A DNA stretch of 64,000 nt from Hyphomicrobium sp. (GTDB lineage: Bacteria; Pseudomonadota; Alphaproteobacteria; Rhizobiales; Hyphomicrobiaceae). The DNA lies in assembly GCA_019751875.1 (NCBI GenBank), contig JAIEMV010000015.1, forward strand, positions 1-64,000, given 5' to 3'. Below, piece after piece: positions 26,459 to 37,968 of this stretch. Position 1 is the stretch's first letter; each line of letters starts with the position of its first letter. Position numbers and translations under genes: made by a program. The notes under the pieces were generated by a model that worked only from the letters and a program-made list of their open reading frames with translations, was not told where the DNA came from and did no database searches.

Positions 26459-27019
26459 ATGCAGTCTAAACAGCCGACGTTCGGCCAGCGCACAGCGTTG
26501 CGCCAGCCGAACATCATCCGGCGTCTCTCGGGGCAGCCGGAACCGCAGGCCTTGCTCAGCCATGCAGCCGCACCGCTTTCCACCAAGCCGGAAGCCCATT
26601 TTCCGGCGAAGCCGGCCGCTCCAGTCATGGCCATGAATCCGCGCCCATCGGAAGAGGCGGAAGCCCGCTGGGCTAAGAGAACGCCCTCGAAACTTGGGGG
26701 ACAGATTCAGCACCACAGCTTGGCGGCGGCGCTGCCCTGCACTGTTCGTGACACGTCGTCGACGGGTGCGCGACTTGAAATTGTCGTGCAGCGCGGCGGC
26801 AACATCTCGCGCGACCGGGTGCCAGATCAGTTCAGTCTATTCATGCCGCTGGACCGGCTCGAGATCGACTGTCAGGTGATGTGGCGTCATGGGAACCTCG
26901 TCGGCGTCCGCTACACATCTCCGGCGCGCCGTACGGCAAAGCAGCCGCCCATCAAGAAACCCGAAGCGCCGAAGAAGCCGCACACGAGCCTGATCAAACT
27001 CCTGATCAATCCGCTTTAG
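26459..27019 (+). CDS. PilZ-like domain protein
   Basis: A 186-residue protein. The N-terminal 75 residues are low-complexity and proline/alanine-rich. The C-terminal part resembles a PilZ domain: CTVRDTSSTGARLEI as the D/N-x-S-x-x-G element, then FSLFMPLD and CQVMWRHGNLVGVRY. The usual RxxxR di-GMP contact is represented only by WAKRTPSK, so binding of cyclic di-GMP is uncertain. Start chosen at ATG 26459. A basic, proline- and lysine-rich tail ends the protein. It lies downstream of fadD without evident functional link. Confidence 0.75.
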   Translation: MQSKQPTFGQRTALRQPNIIRRLSGQPEPQALLSHAAAPLSTKPEAHFPAKPAAPVMAMNPRPSEEAEARWAKRTPSKLGGQIQHHSLAAALPCTVRDTSSTGARLEIVVQRGGNISRDRVPDQFSLFMPLDRLEIDCQVMWRHGNLVGVRYTSPARRTAKQPPIKKPEAPKKPHTSLIKLLINPL

Positions 27020-27120
27020 AGTTGCGCATTGCGGCGCCGCTGGGCGGAGCCGGGAGTTTCTTGCCGGCGCGTTGCGACTCGCCTGCGGGGAGCCGGCCAG
27101 AATGCGCGTGGCGCGTATGA

Positions 27121-28761
<1,641 letters not shown>

Positions 28762-28870
28762 TTACACGAGGGACGTCACGATTCGAAGCGGTTTTATGGC
28801 CACATCCACGGGCCGTTGCCCGGCCCTTTCCGAGTTGTGTGCCAAACAAGCTCTACTGCGGCGCAGGTCA

Positions 28871-29443
28871 TTATTGCGGAGAGCGGCCGCAGGCCTGGGC
28901 CAATTGCGCAACCAGCGCGGCTTGGGTTTCCTGCGGAATCGTTTCTGCTTGTAACTCCGCCAGCAGTGCCGCCGCTGTTTCTTTCGTCGGCCGATCTGCC
29001 GGATCCGTGGAGGTTTTGGCGAAGGTCACGTCAACGGTGACGACGCGGTAGTCGCTGGGGGAAATATTGCGCGTGGCGCCGCGCTCGACCACGCTGGTTT
29101 TGCCGCACCTGACGGTATAGGAGGGCTCGCCGGCTCGGAAATATTTCTTGTACTGTTGCGCGCCATGCTGGGCCGCCGCCGCGAGCGCGATCTTGACCAG
29201 ACGCTCATTCGGTGTGGAGGCAGACCCTGTCGCCGTTACGCGGAGCGTGTCACCGCCGTCCCCGGAGAACTGATACCCTTGCGGCGCAACCGCGTTAGCT
29301 TCTTGAAACGAGGTGACGCCCGGGAGCGAGCCTGAGGACAGGATGCTGCCGCCATTCGATGCGCAGCCCTGAAGTGCCGAGCCGAGTCCGCCCATCGCGA
29401 GGACCAGCGAAAATCGCAATCTTCTAAACGTGACTATCGACAT
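28871..29443 (-). CDS. Probable lipoprotein of unknown function
   Basis: A 190-residue protein with a lipoprotein signal: hydrophobic RFSLVLAMGGLGSAL followed by the lipobox LQGC, so Cys27 would be lipidated and the protein anchored in an envelope membrane. The mature part begins with serine/glycine-rich linker, has TLRVTATGSAS and YTVRCGKTSVVERGATRN, and a helical C-terminus. I recognise no named family; CAxxHGAxxYKKYF-like residues (AAQHGAQQYKKYF) could be a surface. It lies between secG and pyrG in the same orientation. Confidence 0.75.
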   Translation of the reverse strand: MSIVTFRRLRFSLVLAMGGLGSALQGCASNGGSILSSGSLPGVTSFQEANAVAPQGYQFSGDGGDTLRVTATGSASTPNERLVKIALAAAAQHGAQQYKKYFRAGEPSYTVRCGKTSVVERGATRNISPSDYRVVTVDVTFAKTSTDPADRPTKETAAALLAELQAETIPQETQAALVAQLAQACGRSPQ

Positions 29444-29547
29444 TGCCGCGTGCCCCCGTCAGCCCCCGGAGAGACTGTGAATGCCCCGCGCAGAAGAGTC
29501 CATGCTTCGCGACAGAATCCACGAGAGGCATGCGTCTTGAGCGAAAG

Positions 29548-29889
29548 CTATCTCAACTTGTCGAGAATGCCGCCACGGGGAGCGTCGCTCGCTGGCGCGG
29601 CTGGGGTTTCGCCTGATGCGGCGGGCGGCGCAGTTGCGGCCGGTCTGTCGAGGACGGACGCCGGCGTGCTTGTTTGCTGAGATGCCACTGTCAGGAGCAG
29701 ACTGGTCGTGAAGAAGGCAGCGCCAAGGGCCGCCGTCGCCCGGGTCATGAGATTTGCTTTACCGCGACCGGCAAACATGCCGCCGCCGCCACCAATTCCA
29801 AGGGCGCCACCCTCCGATTTCTGCACAAGCACGATGCCGACCAGGGCAGCGGCAATCATGAGGTGGATGACGAGCAGGACAGTGGACAT
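29548..29889 (-). CDS. secG: Preprotein translocase subunit SecG
   Basis: Small membrane subunit of the SecYEG channel. The 113-residue product has two transmembrane helices (residues 2-20 and 54-72) separated by the hallmark LVQKSEGGALGIGGGG loop, and a long alanine/proline-rich C-terminal tail typical of alphaproteobacteria. The tpiA-secG-pyrG gene order is standard in this class, here with two extra genes inserted. Confidence 0.96.
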   Translation of the reverse strand: MSTVLLVIHLMIAAALVGIVLVQKSEGGALGIGGGGGMFAGRGKANLMTRATAALGAAFFTTSLLLTVASQQTSTPASVLDRPAATAPPAASGETPAAPASDAPRGGILDKLR

Positions 29890-30007
29890 CGTTCAAGACC
29901 TTCTGGCTGGATCAGCCGGGATAAGAAGCGGCTCTCTAGCGGAAATTGCTGGCCGCGACTAGTGGCTCGCCGGAGTTCGGCGGCTCTGCGACATAAGACC
30001 TGATGTT

Positions 30008-30580
30008 TCAGGGGACAAGGCCCGTTCCGTTGGCCGGGAGCGGAACAGAGCTGCCAGGCACCGCGTGCTGAAGTTCGTCCCCGGAATAGGGTATTGGTGG
30101 GCGATACGCATCTTCGGCTCGGGGTTTTTTCTGTGGCGCAGGCTTGGTCTTGGCCGCCGCTGCTGGGACTGCGGCACCATCGCCGGTGTCAGATTGTGGC
30201 GCTGACGGCTGCTTTTTCGCAGCTTTGGGCTTCTGAGGCTTTTTCGGGCCCGTGGCCGAACCGTCACCGTCGCGGGGCTGCGTGTTGTCTGCGGACTCAG
30301 GCTGGGGCGGGGGCTTCGGCCGCGGGCAGCGAAACAGAATGCGCTCCTGCAGTTCAATCCAGCGCGCGATGCGCTTCAAGCGCTCCGGCTCAAGGTTGGC
30401 GCGCGCCCACTCTGCACCCCGGCTCATGTCGGCCGGCACACCGGAGCCTTCGAGGATGAATTGCTCGGAGCGTGCACGGACGCAGTCCTCGGGGGCCATC
30501 GGCACCGCGGCTGCCTGCTCACTGAATAATACAGCCAGGCTCAACCCAAAAACTATCGCGGGACGCGCGGCGCGGATCAT
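30008..30580 (-). CDS. Secreted protein with low-complexity middle, unknown
   Basis: A 190-residue protein. Residues 1-25 form a signal peptide (RAARPAIVFGLSLAVLFSEQAAAVP). The mature N-terminal part, APEDCVRARSEQFILEGSGVP, and ERLKRIARWIELQERILFRCP contain two cysteines that could pair. Then follows a long proline, lysine and alanine-rich region and a short C-terminal tail. This is a small secreted globular domain with a disordered extension; no named family is recognised. It lies between tpiA and secG on the same strand and probably in their transcript. Confidence 0.7.
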   Translation of the reverse strand: MIRAARPAIVFGLSLAVLFSEQAAAVPMAPEDCVRARSEQFILEGSGVPADMSRGAEWARANLEPERLKRIARWIELQERILFRCPRPKPPPQPESADNTQPRDGDGSATGPKKPQKPKAAKKQPSAPQSDTGDGAAVPAAAAKTKPAPQKKPRAEDAYRPPIPYSGDELQHAVPGSSVPLPANGTGLVP

Positions 30581-30646
30581 CGAAGTGTCCGTTGCTCGAA
30601 TGGAAGGGTGTTATGGCGCGGTGGGCGCGACGGGGCAATCTCCGGA

Positions 30647-31417
30647 TCAGCCGTAGGCGGCGATTATGCCAAGAAAATCGGCCGCCTTGAGACTTGCTCC
30701 GCCGACGAGCGCACCATCAACGTTGGGGACGTGCATCAGTTCGCGCGCGTTCTGCGGTTTTACGGAACCGCCATAAAGGATGCGCATGGCCAAACCCTCG
30801 TCACCGAAACGCGACGTGAGCCGATCACGGATGGCTGCGTGAACTTCGGCCACATCCTCGACCGTGGGAGTGAGGCCAGTGCCGATGGCCCAGACGGGCT
30901 CATAGGCGATAACCGTATTGAACGATGTGGAGCCTTCATCCAAGGAGCGCTCGAGTTGCCGGACCACCACGTCGAGGGTCTGTCCGGCTCGACGCTGCCC
31001 TGCCGTCTCGCCGATACATACGATGCTGAGACAACCGGAGCGGAGAACGGCGCGTTGTTTGGCGTGCACGTAGTTGTCGGTTTCGTCGTGATCGGCGCGG
31101 CGCTCCGAATGACCAACAATAATGGCCGTGGCGCCCGCATCGACGAGAATTTCAGCGGATAGATCCCCTGTGTGTGCCCCGGAAACCTCGGTGTGGCAGT
31201 CCTGTGCGCCGATGGCGACGGGCGTGCCCTTCAAGATCTCCGACATTACCATGACCAGGGTGGCCGGGGGGCAAATGAGCACGTCGGCAGGGCACGGGGC
31301 GGACCGAGCGGCGAGCGCGTCCGCCACCGCTTTGGCTTCGGCGAGCGCGCTGCGCAACCCGTTCATCTTCCAGTTGCCGGCAACCAGCGGGCGCGGCCGC
31401 GCTTTTTCCCCTGCCAT
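30647..31417 (-). CDS. tpiA: Triosephosphate isomerase
   Basis: Interconverts dihydroxyacetone phosphate and glyceraldehyde 3-phosphate. The 256-residue TIM barrel shows all catalytic residues: Lys in GNWKMNG, His in VGHSERR, Glu in [11 protein letters not shown], and the phosphate-gripping loop ahead of [10 protein letters not shown]. It is divergent from the PpiD-like gene and heads the tpiA-unknown-secG-lipoprotein-pyrG stretch. Confidence 0.97.
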   Translation of the reverse strand: MAGEKARPRPLVAGNWKMNGLRSALAEAKAVADALAARSAPCPADVLICPPATLVMVMSEILKGTPVAIGAQDCHTEVSGAHTGDLSAEILVDAGATAIIVGHSERRADHDETDNYVHAKQRAVLRSGCLSIVCIGETAGQRRAGQTLDVVVRQLERSLDEGSTSFNTVIAYEPVWAIGTGLTPTVEDVAEVHAAIRDRLTSRFGDEGLAMRILYGGSVKPQNARELMHVPNVDGALVGGASLKAADFLGIIAAYG

Positions 31418-31587
31418 TCCTTAGCCTCCCTCGCCTCTTGCATTCGCGAACCGGGTGGGCTTCATATCACGCCGAGTGCCCGCGTCACGCGCGGGTTTTG
31501 GGGTTTGAACGGCCGGCGGATCATCGGATCGGCGCGCTTGGTTGGCGCATCCGATGACGCCGTGCGAATCCATGGACAGCACCTTCG

Positions 31588-33489
31588 ATGTTGGATGCAC
31601 TACGACGCGGTTCGACGGGCATTGTCGCAAAAATCCTCTTGAGCCTTCTGATCGTCAGCTTCGCTGTCTCGGGTATCGCGGACGTTTTCACGGGTTACAC
31701 GCGCGGCGCTGTGGCCACCGTCGGCGACGCCAAGATATCCTCGACCGACTACGATCGCGTGCTGCGAACCGAACTTGACGGGATTTCGGCCGAGGCCGAA
31801 CGGCGCGTGACGATGGAAGACGCGCGGCGGCAGGGCATCGACCGCCTCGTCCTTTCGAAGATGATCGGACAGACCGCGCTCAAGGAATATGCCAACCAGA
31901 TCAACCTCGGGCTTTCGCAGGACCGCGTTGTGGCAAACCTGTTCTCCGATCCCGGTTTCGCCGGGCCGGATGGCAAGTTCTCGCGCACCGGCTTCAACGA
32001 TCTCCTGAACCGCCTCGGAATGAGTGAAAGCCAGTTCCTGGCGCTGCGACTCGACGATGATCTGCGGCAGCATTTCTCCAGCGCGGTGCTGAATGCGACG
32101 GTGACCCCGCAGGCGATGATCGACATCGAGAACGCCTACAAGAACGAGACGCGCGACATCGAGTTCTTCAAAATCGACGCGGGCCAGAAGGTTTCGGTTC
32201 CAGAACCGGACGACGCGAAGTTGCAGGCCTACTACAACGACAACAAGGCGTCGTTCATGACGCCGGAATTCCGCAAGTTCAACGTGCTCGTGGCGACCGC
32301 CGGCGACCTCAAGAAAGAGGTGGCGGTGACGGACGAGGAACTGAAGGCCTCCTATGAAGCGGAGAAAGAGACCTACGACACGCCGGAAAAGCGCCGCGTG
32401 CAGCAGATCTCATTCAAGGATAAGGCGGCGGCGGAAGCCGCGCGCGACGCACTGGTCAAGGGCACGAAGAACTTCATGGACGTCGCCAAGGAAAACGGCG
32501 CCAAGGAAAGCGACGTCAATCTTGGCATGGTCGCGAAATCACAGTTGATCGACCCCAAGATCGCAGAAGTTGCCTTCACGCTGGATCGCGACGCGATCTC
32601 CGAGGTGATCGAGGGCCGTTTTGCCACCGTTCTGCTACGTGTCATTGAGATTTCGCCCGGCCGCACCAGCACCTTTGAAGAAACAAAGGAGAAGGTTCGC
32701 GACAAGCTTGCGACGGCCAAGGCTACAACGCTGCTGCAGGAGAAGGTCGACCTCGTCGAGGAAGGTCGAAATGCCGGCAAGACCAAGAAGCAAATCGGCG
32801 AGGAACTGAAGCTGCGCTACGTTGAGGTTCCCGCCGCCGATAAAGATGGAAAATCACCTGAAGGCACGGCCGTTCTGGATATCCCAACGCCAGAGCGCGT
32901 GACGCGCCTCGTTTTCCGAACAGAACCGGGGACCTTAACCGAGCCCGTTGAAATCGGTTCGGATGGCTATGCCTGGGTCGAAGTGCTCGGCATCGATGCA
33001 CCTAAGGAAAAGCCGTTCGAAAGCGTGAAAGCAGAGGTGAAGTCGGCGTTTCTCGACAGCGAACGGCGTCGGCTGGTGAAGGAATATGCCGACAAACTCG
33101 TCGATCGGTTGAAGTCGGGCGAGGACTTCGCCAAGGTGGCGGCCGAGGCCGGAGGGACCCCCGACAAGGTGGAAACGGTGAAGCGCAACCTTGTGCCACC
33201 AGGTCTTACGGAAGAAGCGATCGACGTCGCTTTTTCGCTGCCGCTCGGCGGCGCGGGGTCGGCGCTGACGGTCGATCGCGGAACGCGGGTAGTGTTGAAG
33301 ATCACCAAGATCACGCCGGCCGGCGAGTTGCCGCCGTCCGAGAAAGACAAGCTGATCGGCGATCTGCGCCGCGGCCTGCAGAACGACCTGCTGATTGCGT
33401 ACGTCACGAACCTGCAGGAACGCCTCGGGGTGTCTATCAACGACAAGGAAGTGGCGCGGGTGACCGGTGCCGATGTGGCGGCAAATTAA
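31588..33489 (+). CDS. PpiD/SurA-like periplasmic folding factor
   Basis: A 633-residue inner-membrane-anchored chaperone with a parvulin-like peptidyl-prolyl isomerase region. Residues 13-33 form one membrane helix (VAKILLSLLIVSFAVSGIADVF), after which the protein is periplasmic. The N-terminal SurA-like domain covers residues about 35-160, and the parvulin domain about 240-360 (RRVQQISFKD...FMDVAKENGAKESDVNLGMV). It resembles E. coli PpiD, which assists proteins leaving SecYEG. It is followed closely by trpE, an arrangement common in alphaproteobacteria. Confidence 0.92.
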   Translation: MLDALRRGSTGIVAKILLSLLIVSFAVSGIADVFTGYTRGAVATVGDAKISSTDYDRVLRTELDGISAEAERRVTMEDARRQGIDRLVLSKMIGQTALKEYANQINLGLSQDRVVANLFSDPGFAGPDGKFSRTGFNDLLNRLGMSESQFLALRLDDDLRQHFSSAVLNATVTPQAMIDIENAYKNETRDIEFFKIDAGQKVSVPEPDDAKLQAYYNDNKASFMTPEFRKFNVLVATAGDLKKEVAVTDEELKASYEAEKETYDTPEKRRVQQISFKDKAAAEAARDALVKGTKNFMDVAKENGAKESDVNLGMVAKSQLIDPKIAEVAFTLDRDAISEVIEGRFATVLLRVIEISPGRTSTFEETKEKVRDKLATAKATTLLQEKVDLVEEGRNAGKTKKQIGEELKLRYVEVPAADKDGKSPEGTAVLDIPTPERVTRLVFRTEPGTLTEPVEIGSDGYAWVEVLGIDAPKEKPFESVKAEVKSAFLDSERRRLVKEYADKLVDRLKSGEDFAKVAAEAGGTPDKVETVKRNLVPPGLTEEAIDVAFSLPLGGAGSALTVDRGTRVVLKITKITPAGELPPSEKDKLIGDLRRGLQNDLLIAYVTNLQERLGVSINDKEVARVTGADVAAN

Positions 33490-33541
33490 CATTGGGGCCT
33501 GCGAAACGGGCTTCGCACCTCTCGAGAAGGACGGGCGCCGC

Positions 33542-35116
33542 GTGAGCACGCATTCTGCCAGGACCGCTGCCGGCGAGGCTTTCCCAGCCTTCGAGGCTTT
33601 TGCCAAGACCTACGCGGCGGGTCAGCCTCAAGTTGTTTGGACACGGCTCGTGGCAGATCTCGAGACGCCGGTGTCCGCCTATCTGAAGTTATGCTCGGGC
33701 AAGCCCATGAGCCTGCTGCTCGAGAGTGTGGAAGGCGGCGCCGCGCGCGGGCGCTACTCCATCATCGCGTTCGAGCCCAGTCTCGTGTGGCGGGCATCGG
33801 GCAATACCGCGGAAGTCTCGACCAATCCACTAGCCAAAAAGCCTGTGTTCAAAACAGAGAGTCAGCCGACGCTTGCCTCCTTGCGGGCGCTGCTATCCGC
33901 GTCTCGGTTGGAACTGCCGCCCGATCTGCCCCCGATGGCAGCCGGCGTGTTCGGCTACATGGGCTACGACACAATTCGGCTCGTCGAAAACCTGCCAAAC
34001 GAGAAACCCGACAGTCTCGGCGTGCCCGACGCGGTCCTCATCCGGCCCACGATCGTTGTCATTTTCGATAACGTGAAAGACGAAATGACGCTCGTGACAA
34101 CGGTGCATCCGGAAGACGGAACGAAGGCCGACAAGGCGTACAAGGCCGCGACCAAGCGGCTGAAGAAAGTGATTGATGCACTCGATAGGCCGATCGAACA
34201 CGCTAGCCTGCCTTCGTTGCGCAAGCTGGTTGCGCCGGAGCCGACATCGAACACCACGGAAGCCGAGTATCTCGGCATGGTTGCCAAGGCGAAGGACTAC
34301 ATACGCGCCGGCGATATCTTCCAGGTTGTGCTTTCGCAGCGGTTCTCCGCACCTTTTGCTCTATCGTCTTTTGCCCTTTATCGCTCGCTGAGGCGGATGA
34401 ACCCATCGCCGTTCCTATTTCATTTGGACCTCGGCGGGTTTTCGCTCGTCGGCTCCAGTCCAGAAATTCTGGTGCGTGTGCGGGACGGCCGGGTAACGAT
34501 CCGGCCGATCGCGGGCACGGCGCGGCGCGGGGCGGACGATGCGGAGGACAAGGCGCTAGCTGCGGCGCTCATCTCCGATCCCAAGGAACGTGCCGAGCAT
34601 CTCATGCTGCTGGATCTAGGACGCAACGACGTGGGTCGGGTGGCGAAGGTCGGCACCGTGGAGGTAACGGACCAGTTTGTGGTCGAGCGCTACAGCCACG
34701 TGATGCACATCGTATCGAATGTCGTCGGGCGGCTGGATGACGCCAAAGACAGCGTCGACGCGCTGATGGCGGGCTTTCCGGCGGGGACTGTTTCAGGTGC
34801 GCCGAAGGTGCGGGCGATGGAAGTCATCGATGAACTGGAGAAGGCCAAGCGCGGCCCTTACGCGGGTTGCGTTGGATACTTCACCGCGGATGGCGAGATG
34901 GACACCTGCATCGTTCTGCGCACCGCCATAGTGAAGGACGGCATGCTGCACGTGCAGTCGGGTGCAGGCATCGTCTATGACAGCGTACCCGCGAGCGAGC
35001 AGCAGGAGTGCATCAACAAAGCCAAGGCCATCGTGCGCGCAGCCGAAGATGCAATCCGGTTTGCAGCGCGGTCCAAAACGGGCGCATCGCGGGGCAACGG
35101 CGGACCGTTTGGCTGA
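33542..35116 (+). CDS. trpE: Anthranilate synthase component I
   Basis: Chorismate plus ammonia (from TrpG) to anthranilate, the first tryptophan step. A GTG at 33542 gives 524 residues, the family length; the frame overlaps the upstream ppiD-like gene if extended to 33467. The N-terminal feedback site includes LLESVEGGAARGRYSII, and the catalytic half has SPEILVRVRDGRVTIRPIAGTARRG, DLGRNDVGRVAKVG, HIVSNVVGRL and FPAGTVSGAPKVRAM. It is separate from trpG in this genome, unlike the fused TrpEG of rhizobia. No leader peptide attenuator is visible upstream. Confidence 0.96.
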   Translation: MSTHSARTAAGEAFPAFEAFAKTYAAGQPQVVWTRLVADLETPVSAYLKLCSGKPMSLLLESVEGGAARGRYSIIAFEPSLVWRASGNTAEVSTNPLAKKPVFKTESQPTLASLRALLSASRLELPPDLPPMAAGVFGYMGYDTIRLVENLPNEKPDSLGVPDAVLIRPTIVVIFDNVKDEMTLVTTVHPEDGTKADKAYKAATKRLKKVIDALDRPIEHASLPSLRKLVAPEPTSNTTEAEYLGMVAKAKDYIRAGDIFQVVLSQRFSAPFALSSFALYRSLRRMNPSPFLFHLDLGGFSLVGSSPEILVRVRDGRVTIRPIAGTARRGADDAEDKALAAALISDPKERAEHLMLLDLGRNDVGRVAKVGTVEVTDQFVVERYSHVMHIVSNVVGRLDDAKDSVDALMAGFPAGTVSGAPKVRAMEVIDELEKAKRGPYAGCVGYFTADGEMDTCIVLRTAIVKDGMLHVQSGAGIVYDSVPASEQQECINKAKAIVRAAEDAIRFAARSKTGASRGNGGPFG

Positions 35117-35128
35117 GGATCAACCGCG

Positions 35129-35653
35129 ATGCTGACGCTGGCCCTGCTGCGCCACGCCAAATCAAACTGGGATGTTCCCGGCGCGCTCGATTTCGAGCGG
35201 GATCTCGCGCCGCGCGGACTCGAAGCGGCTCCGCGGATGGGTCGAGAGATCGCTCGGCTCGGCTTTTCGCCCGATCTGGTCCTGTGCTCGGATGCCGTGC
35301 GGGCGCGGATGACCTTCGAACTGGTCGCACCTTCCATTACTCCGCCGCCCCGAACGGTTTTGTACGAAAAGCGACTCTATATGGCGAGCGCACGCGAACT
35401 GCTGGCACGGCTGCATGAGGTGCCCGACACTGTGAAATCCGTGATGCTGGTTGGGCATAATCCTGGGTTTCACGAACTCAACATCGCGCTGATCGGCGAT
35501 GCCGCACCGGGAGCGGAGCGTGCGGCCAAGAGCAAGTTTCCGACGTGCGCGCTGGCGATCTATACGTTCGATACGGATCAGTGGGCGCAGGTCGCGCCGC
35601 GCAAGGGTCGCGTCATTCACTTCGCCACGCCGCGCGGGTTGAGCGGCGGGTGA
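35129..35653 (+). CDS. Histidine phosphatase family protein (SixA-like)
   Basis: A 174-residue member of the histidine phosphatase superfamily, with LALLRHAKSNW carrying the catalytic RHA motif near the N-terminus and MLVGHNPGF carrying the second histidine. The group resembles SixA, which dephosphorylates phosphohistidine domains of signalling proteins, although substrates of alphaproteobacterial members are unproven. Starts 12 bases after trpE and is followed by trpG, so it is embedded in the tryptophan operon without a known pathway role. Confidence 0.88.
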   Translation: MLTLALLRHAKSNWDVPGALDFERDLAPRGLEAAPRMGREIARLGFSPDLVLCSDAVRARMTFELVAPSITPPPRTVLYEKRLYMASARELLARLHEVPDTVKSVMLVGHNPGFHELNIALIGDAAPGAERAAKSKFPTCALAIYTFDTDQWAQVAPRKGRVIHFATPRGLSGG

Positions 35654-35704
35654 CGAAACGCTAGGGTTCCAGCCAAGCGGGCGGGACTGCCCCGAGGATG
35701 ACCA

Positions 35705-36316
35705 ATGCTTCTACTGATCGATAACTACGACAGCTTCACCTACAATCTCGTCCACTTCCTCGGCGAGCTTGGCGCATCGTGCGAAGTGCACCGGAATGAC
35801 AAGATCACGGCCGATGAGGTTTTGAAAAAGAAGCCTAAGGCGATCGTGTTGTCGCCGGGTCCGTGCACCCCGAACGAGGCCGGCATCTGCCTCGACCTCA
35901 TCGCCAAGGCAGGACCGAAGATTCCGCTGCTGGGCGTGTGTCTCGGGCATCAGTCGATCGGGCAGGTCTATGGCGGCAAGGTGATCCGTGCGCCCGAACC
36001 GCTTCACGGCAAGCTGTCGACGATCCGCCACTTCGACAAAAGCGTCTTCAAGGGATTGCCGGAAACGTTCCAGGTGACGCGCTATCATTCGCTCATCGTC
36101 GAGCGTCAGAGCCTGCCCGACTGCCTCGACATCACGGCGGAGACCGAGGATGGCATCATCATGGGGCTGATGCACAAGACGCATCCCGTGCACGGCGTGC
36201 AGTTCCATCCCGAAAGCATCGCGTCGGAACAAGGGCACGCGCTGCTGGCGAACTTCCTCACGCTCGCGGGCATGACGCCGAAAAAGCGGCCGGCCATCCA
36301 GCGCCCGGCGGCGTAA
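35705..36316 (+). CDS. trpG: Anthranilate/aminodeoxychorismate synthase, glutaminase subunit
   Basis: Class I glutamine amidotransferase that feeds ammonia to TrpE, and often also to PabB. The 203-residue protein has the nucleophile cysteine in [17 protein letters not shown] and the VQFHPESI His-Glu pair near the C-terminus, and starts [17 protein letters not shown] as usual. It lies next to trpD with only a four-base gap. The 14-residue basic tail ([12 protein letters not shown]) is unremarkable. Confidence 0.95.
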   Translation: MLLLIDNYDSFTYNLVHFLGELGASCEVHRNDKITADEVLKKKPKAIVLSPGPCTPNEAGICLDLIAKAGPKIPLLGVCLGHQSIGQVYGGKVIRAPEPLHGKLSTIRHFDKSVFKGLPETFQVTRYHSLIVERQSLPDCLDITAETEDGIIMGLMHKTHPVHGVQFHPESIASEQGHALLANFLTLAGMTPKKRPAIQRPAA

Positions 36317-36320
36317 TCCC

Positions 36321-37358
36321 ATGACCGATGCGCCGGCGTTCGATGCAAAGGTCCTGCTCGGTGCCATGGCAGGCGGGCGGCATCTGACGGAAGACGAGAT
36401 GTTCGACGGCCTCGACCGGATGACGGCCGGCGAGGCGACGCCGGCGCAGATGGGCGCGTTCCTGATGGGGCTGCGCGTGCGGGGCGAGTCAATTGCGGAA
36501 CTCACGGGAGCGGCGCGGCTTTTGCGGGCCCGGATGCTGCCTGTCGCAGCGCCTCCGGACGCGGTCGATATCGTCGGCACGGGTGGCGATGGACTCAAGA
36601 CCTACAACGTCTCGACATGCGCGGCTTTTGTCGCGGCCGGGGCGGGATTGATCATCGCCAAGCACGGCAATCGGTCGGTGTCGTCGCTGTCAGGGGCCTC
36701 CGATGTGCTGACGGCGCTCGGCGTCAAGATCGACCTGACAGCGGAAGAGATCGGTGCGGTGATCGAAAAGGCGGGGGTCGCGTTCCTTTGGGCGCCCATG
36801 CACCATCCGGCGATGAAGGTCTGGGCGCCGGTGCGGGCCGAGCTCGGGCTGAGGACGCTCTTCAATCTGATGGGACCAATTTGCAATCCGGCCAACGTGA
36901 GGCGGCAGGTGGTCGGCGTGTTCGCGCCGGAATGGGTGGAGCCGATCGCCCACGTTCTGCATAAGCTCGGTTCGCGGCATGCGTGGGTCGTGCACGGGCG
37001 CGACGGCCTCGATGAACTGTCAACGACCGGGCCAACGCTGGTGGCGGAATTGAAGGACGGCGTGGTGAGCACGTTCGAGGTCACGCCGGAGGATGCCGGT
37101 TTGACGCGCGCAACGATGGCTGATCTGAAGGGCGGGGACGCGGCCGTCAACGCGGCGGCGCTCAGGCAGGTTTTGGAGGGTGCGCGGGGAGCGTATCGGG
37201 ACATCGTCCTGTTGAATACGGCTGCGGCGCTGGTCGTTGGCGGGCGGGTGCAGACGTTGCGTGAGGGTGTGGCTATGGCTGCAACGTCGATCGACGGCGG
37301 TGCGGCGCGCGCGGCGCTGGAACGGCTCGTTGCGGCGACGACTGGACACGGGGTTTGA
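36321..37358 (+). CDS. trpD: Anthranilate phosphoribosyltransferase
   Basis: Transfers phosphoribose from PRPP to anthranilate. The 345-residue protein shows the glycine-rich PRPP site VDIVGTGGDGLKTYNVSTCAAFVAAGAG, KHGNRSVSSLSGASDVL, and the magnesium acidic pair in HGRDGLDELS. Directly downstream of trpG. Its stop lies close to an unknown exported protein gene, and trpC follows further on. Confidence 0.97.
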   Translation: MTDAPAFDAKVLLGAMAGGRHLTEDEMFDGLDRMTAGEATPAQMGAFLMGLRVRGESIAELTGAARLLRARMLPVAAPPDAVDIVGTGGDGLKTYNVSTCAAFVAAGAGLIIAKHGNRSVSSLSGASDVLTALGVKIDLTAEEIGAVIEKAGVAFLWAPMHHPAMKVWAPVRAELGLRTLFNLMGPICNPANVRRQVVGVFAPEWVEPIAHVLHKLGSRHAWVVHGRDGLDELSTTGPTLVAELKDGVVSTFEVTPEDAGLTRATMADLKGGDAAVNAAALRQVLEGARGAYRDIVLLNTAAALVVGGRVQTLREGVAMAATSIDGGAARAALERLVAATTGHGV

Positions 37359-37360
37359 CA

Positions 37361-37885
37361 ATGCGGACGTCGACGACGGTCGTCATTGCCGGGCTGGTGC
37401 TGGTTGCGGCGGCGTATCTTGCGGGCGTGTTCGGGCCGGTGGGAGATCGTCAGGCGGCGGCGACGCCGGAGACCTGCTATGCGGCGGCCGTCGAGGCGGC
37501 GGCGAAGCCCAACCCGACGAACGTTCCTTGCGACTGGAAGGCTGTCGAGGCTGCCAGTCCCGGCGCGGCGCTGAATGGGCGGTATGAGGCGGCAAGTGCC
37601 GGCGTCTCGGGGCGCCTCGTCATCATGGAGTTGGCGGATCAGCCGGCGCGGCTTGCGTTTTCGACAGCTGGCGAGAGCCCGCGATACATCTGCACGGCCG
37701 CCTTCGAGGCGCGGCGCGAGGCGGATATGCTGGTCGCGCGCGTGGCAGACGTCCCGGGCTGCGATGTGACGGTGCGGAGCGGGACGACGCCTGGCGTGGT
37801 GAGCGTGACGGCGGCGGAACCGTGCAACACGTTCTGCAACATGCGCGGCAGCTTGTCGGGCGAGTTCAGGCTGATGCCGCATTGA
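37361..37885 (+). CDS. Exported cysteine-containing protein of unknown function
   Basis: About 174 residues from the ATG at 37361; a TTG two codons earlier overlaps the trpD stop. The N-terminus (TTVVIAGLVLVAAAYLAGVF) is a signal peptide or anchor. The mature part has six cysteines (ETCYAAA, VPCDWKA, RYICTAAF, VPGCDVTV and EPCNTFCNM), suggesting disulfides in the periplasm. It is similar to no family I know. It lies between trpD and trpC, within the operon but with no evident role in tryptophan synthesis. Confidence 0.65.
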   Translation: MRTSTTVVIAGLVLVAAAYLAGVFGPVGDRQAAATPETCYAAAVEAAAKPNPTNVPCDWKAVEAASPGAALNGRYEAASAGVSGRLVIMELADQPARLAFSTAGESPRYICTAAFEARREADMLVARVADVPGCDVTVRSGTTPGVVSVTAAEPCNTFCNMRGSLSGEFRLMPH

Positions 37886-37968
37886 GGTCCGAGTTGTAGG
37901 CGCGGGACATTGACCCTTCCGGTGCGGGCAGGTAGCAACCGGGATCGCCTGGCGCTAAGGTCCCTTTC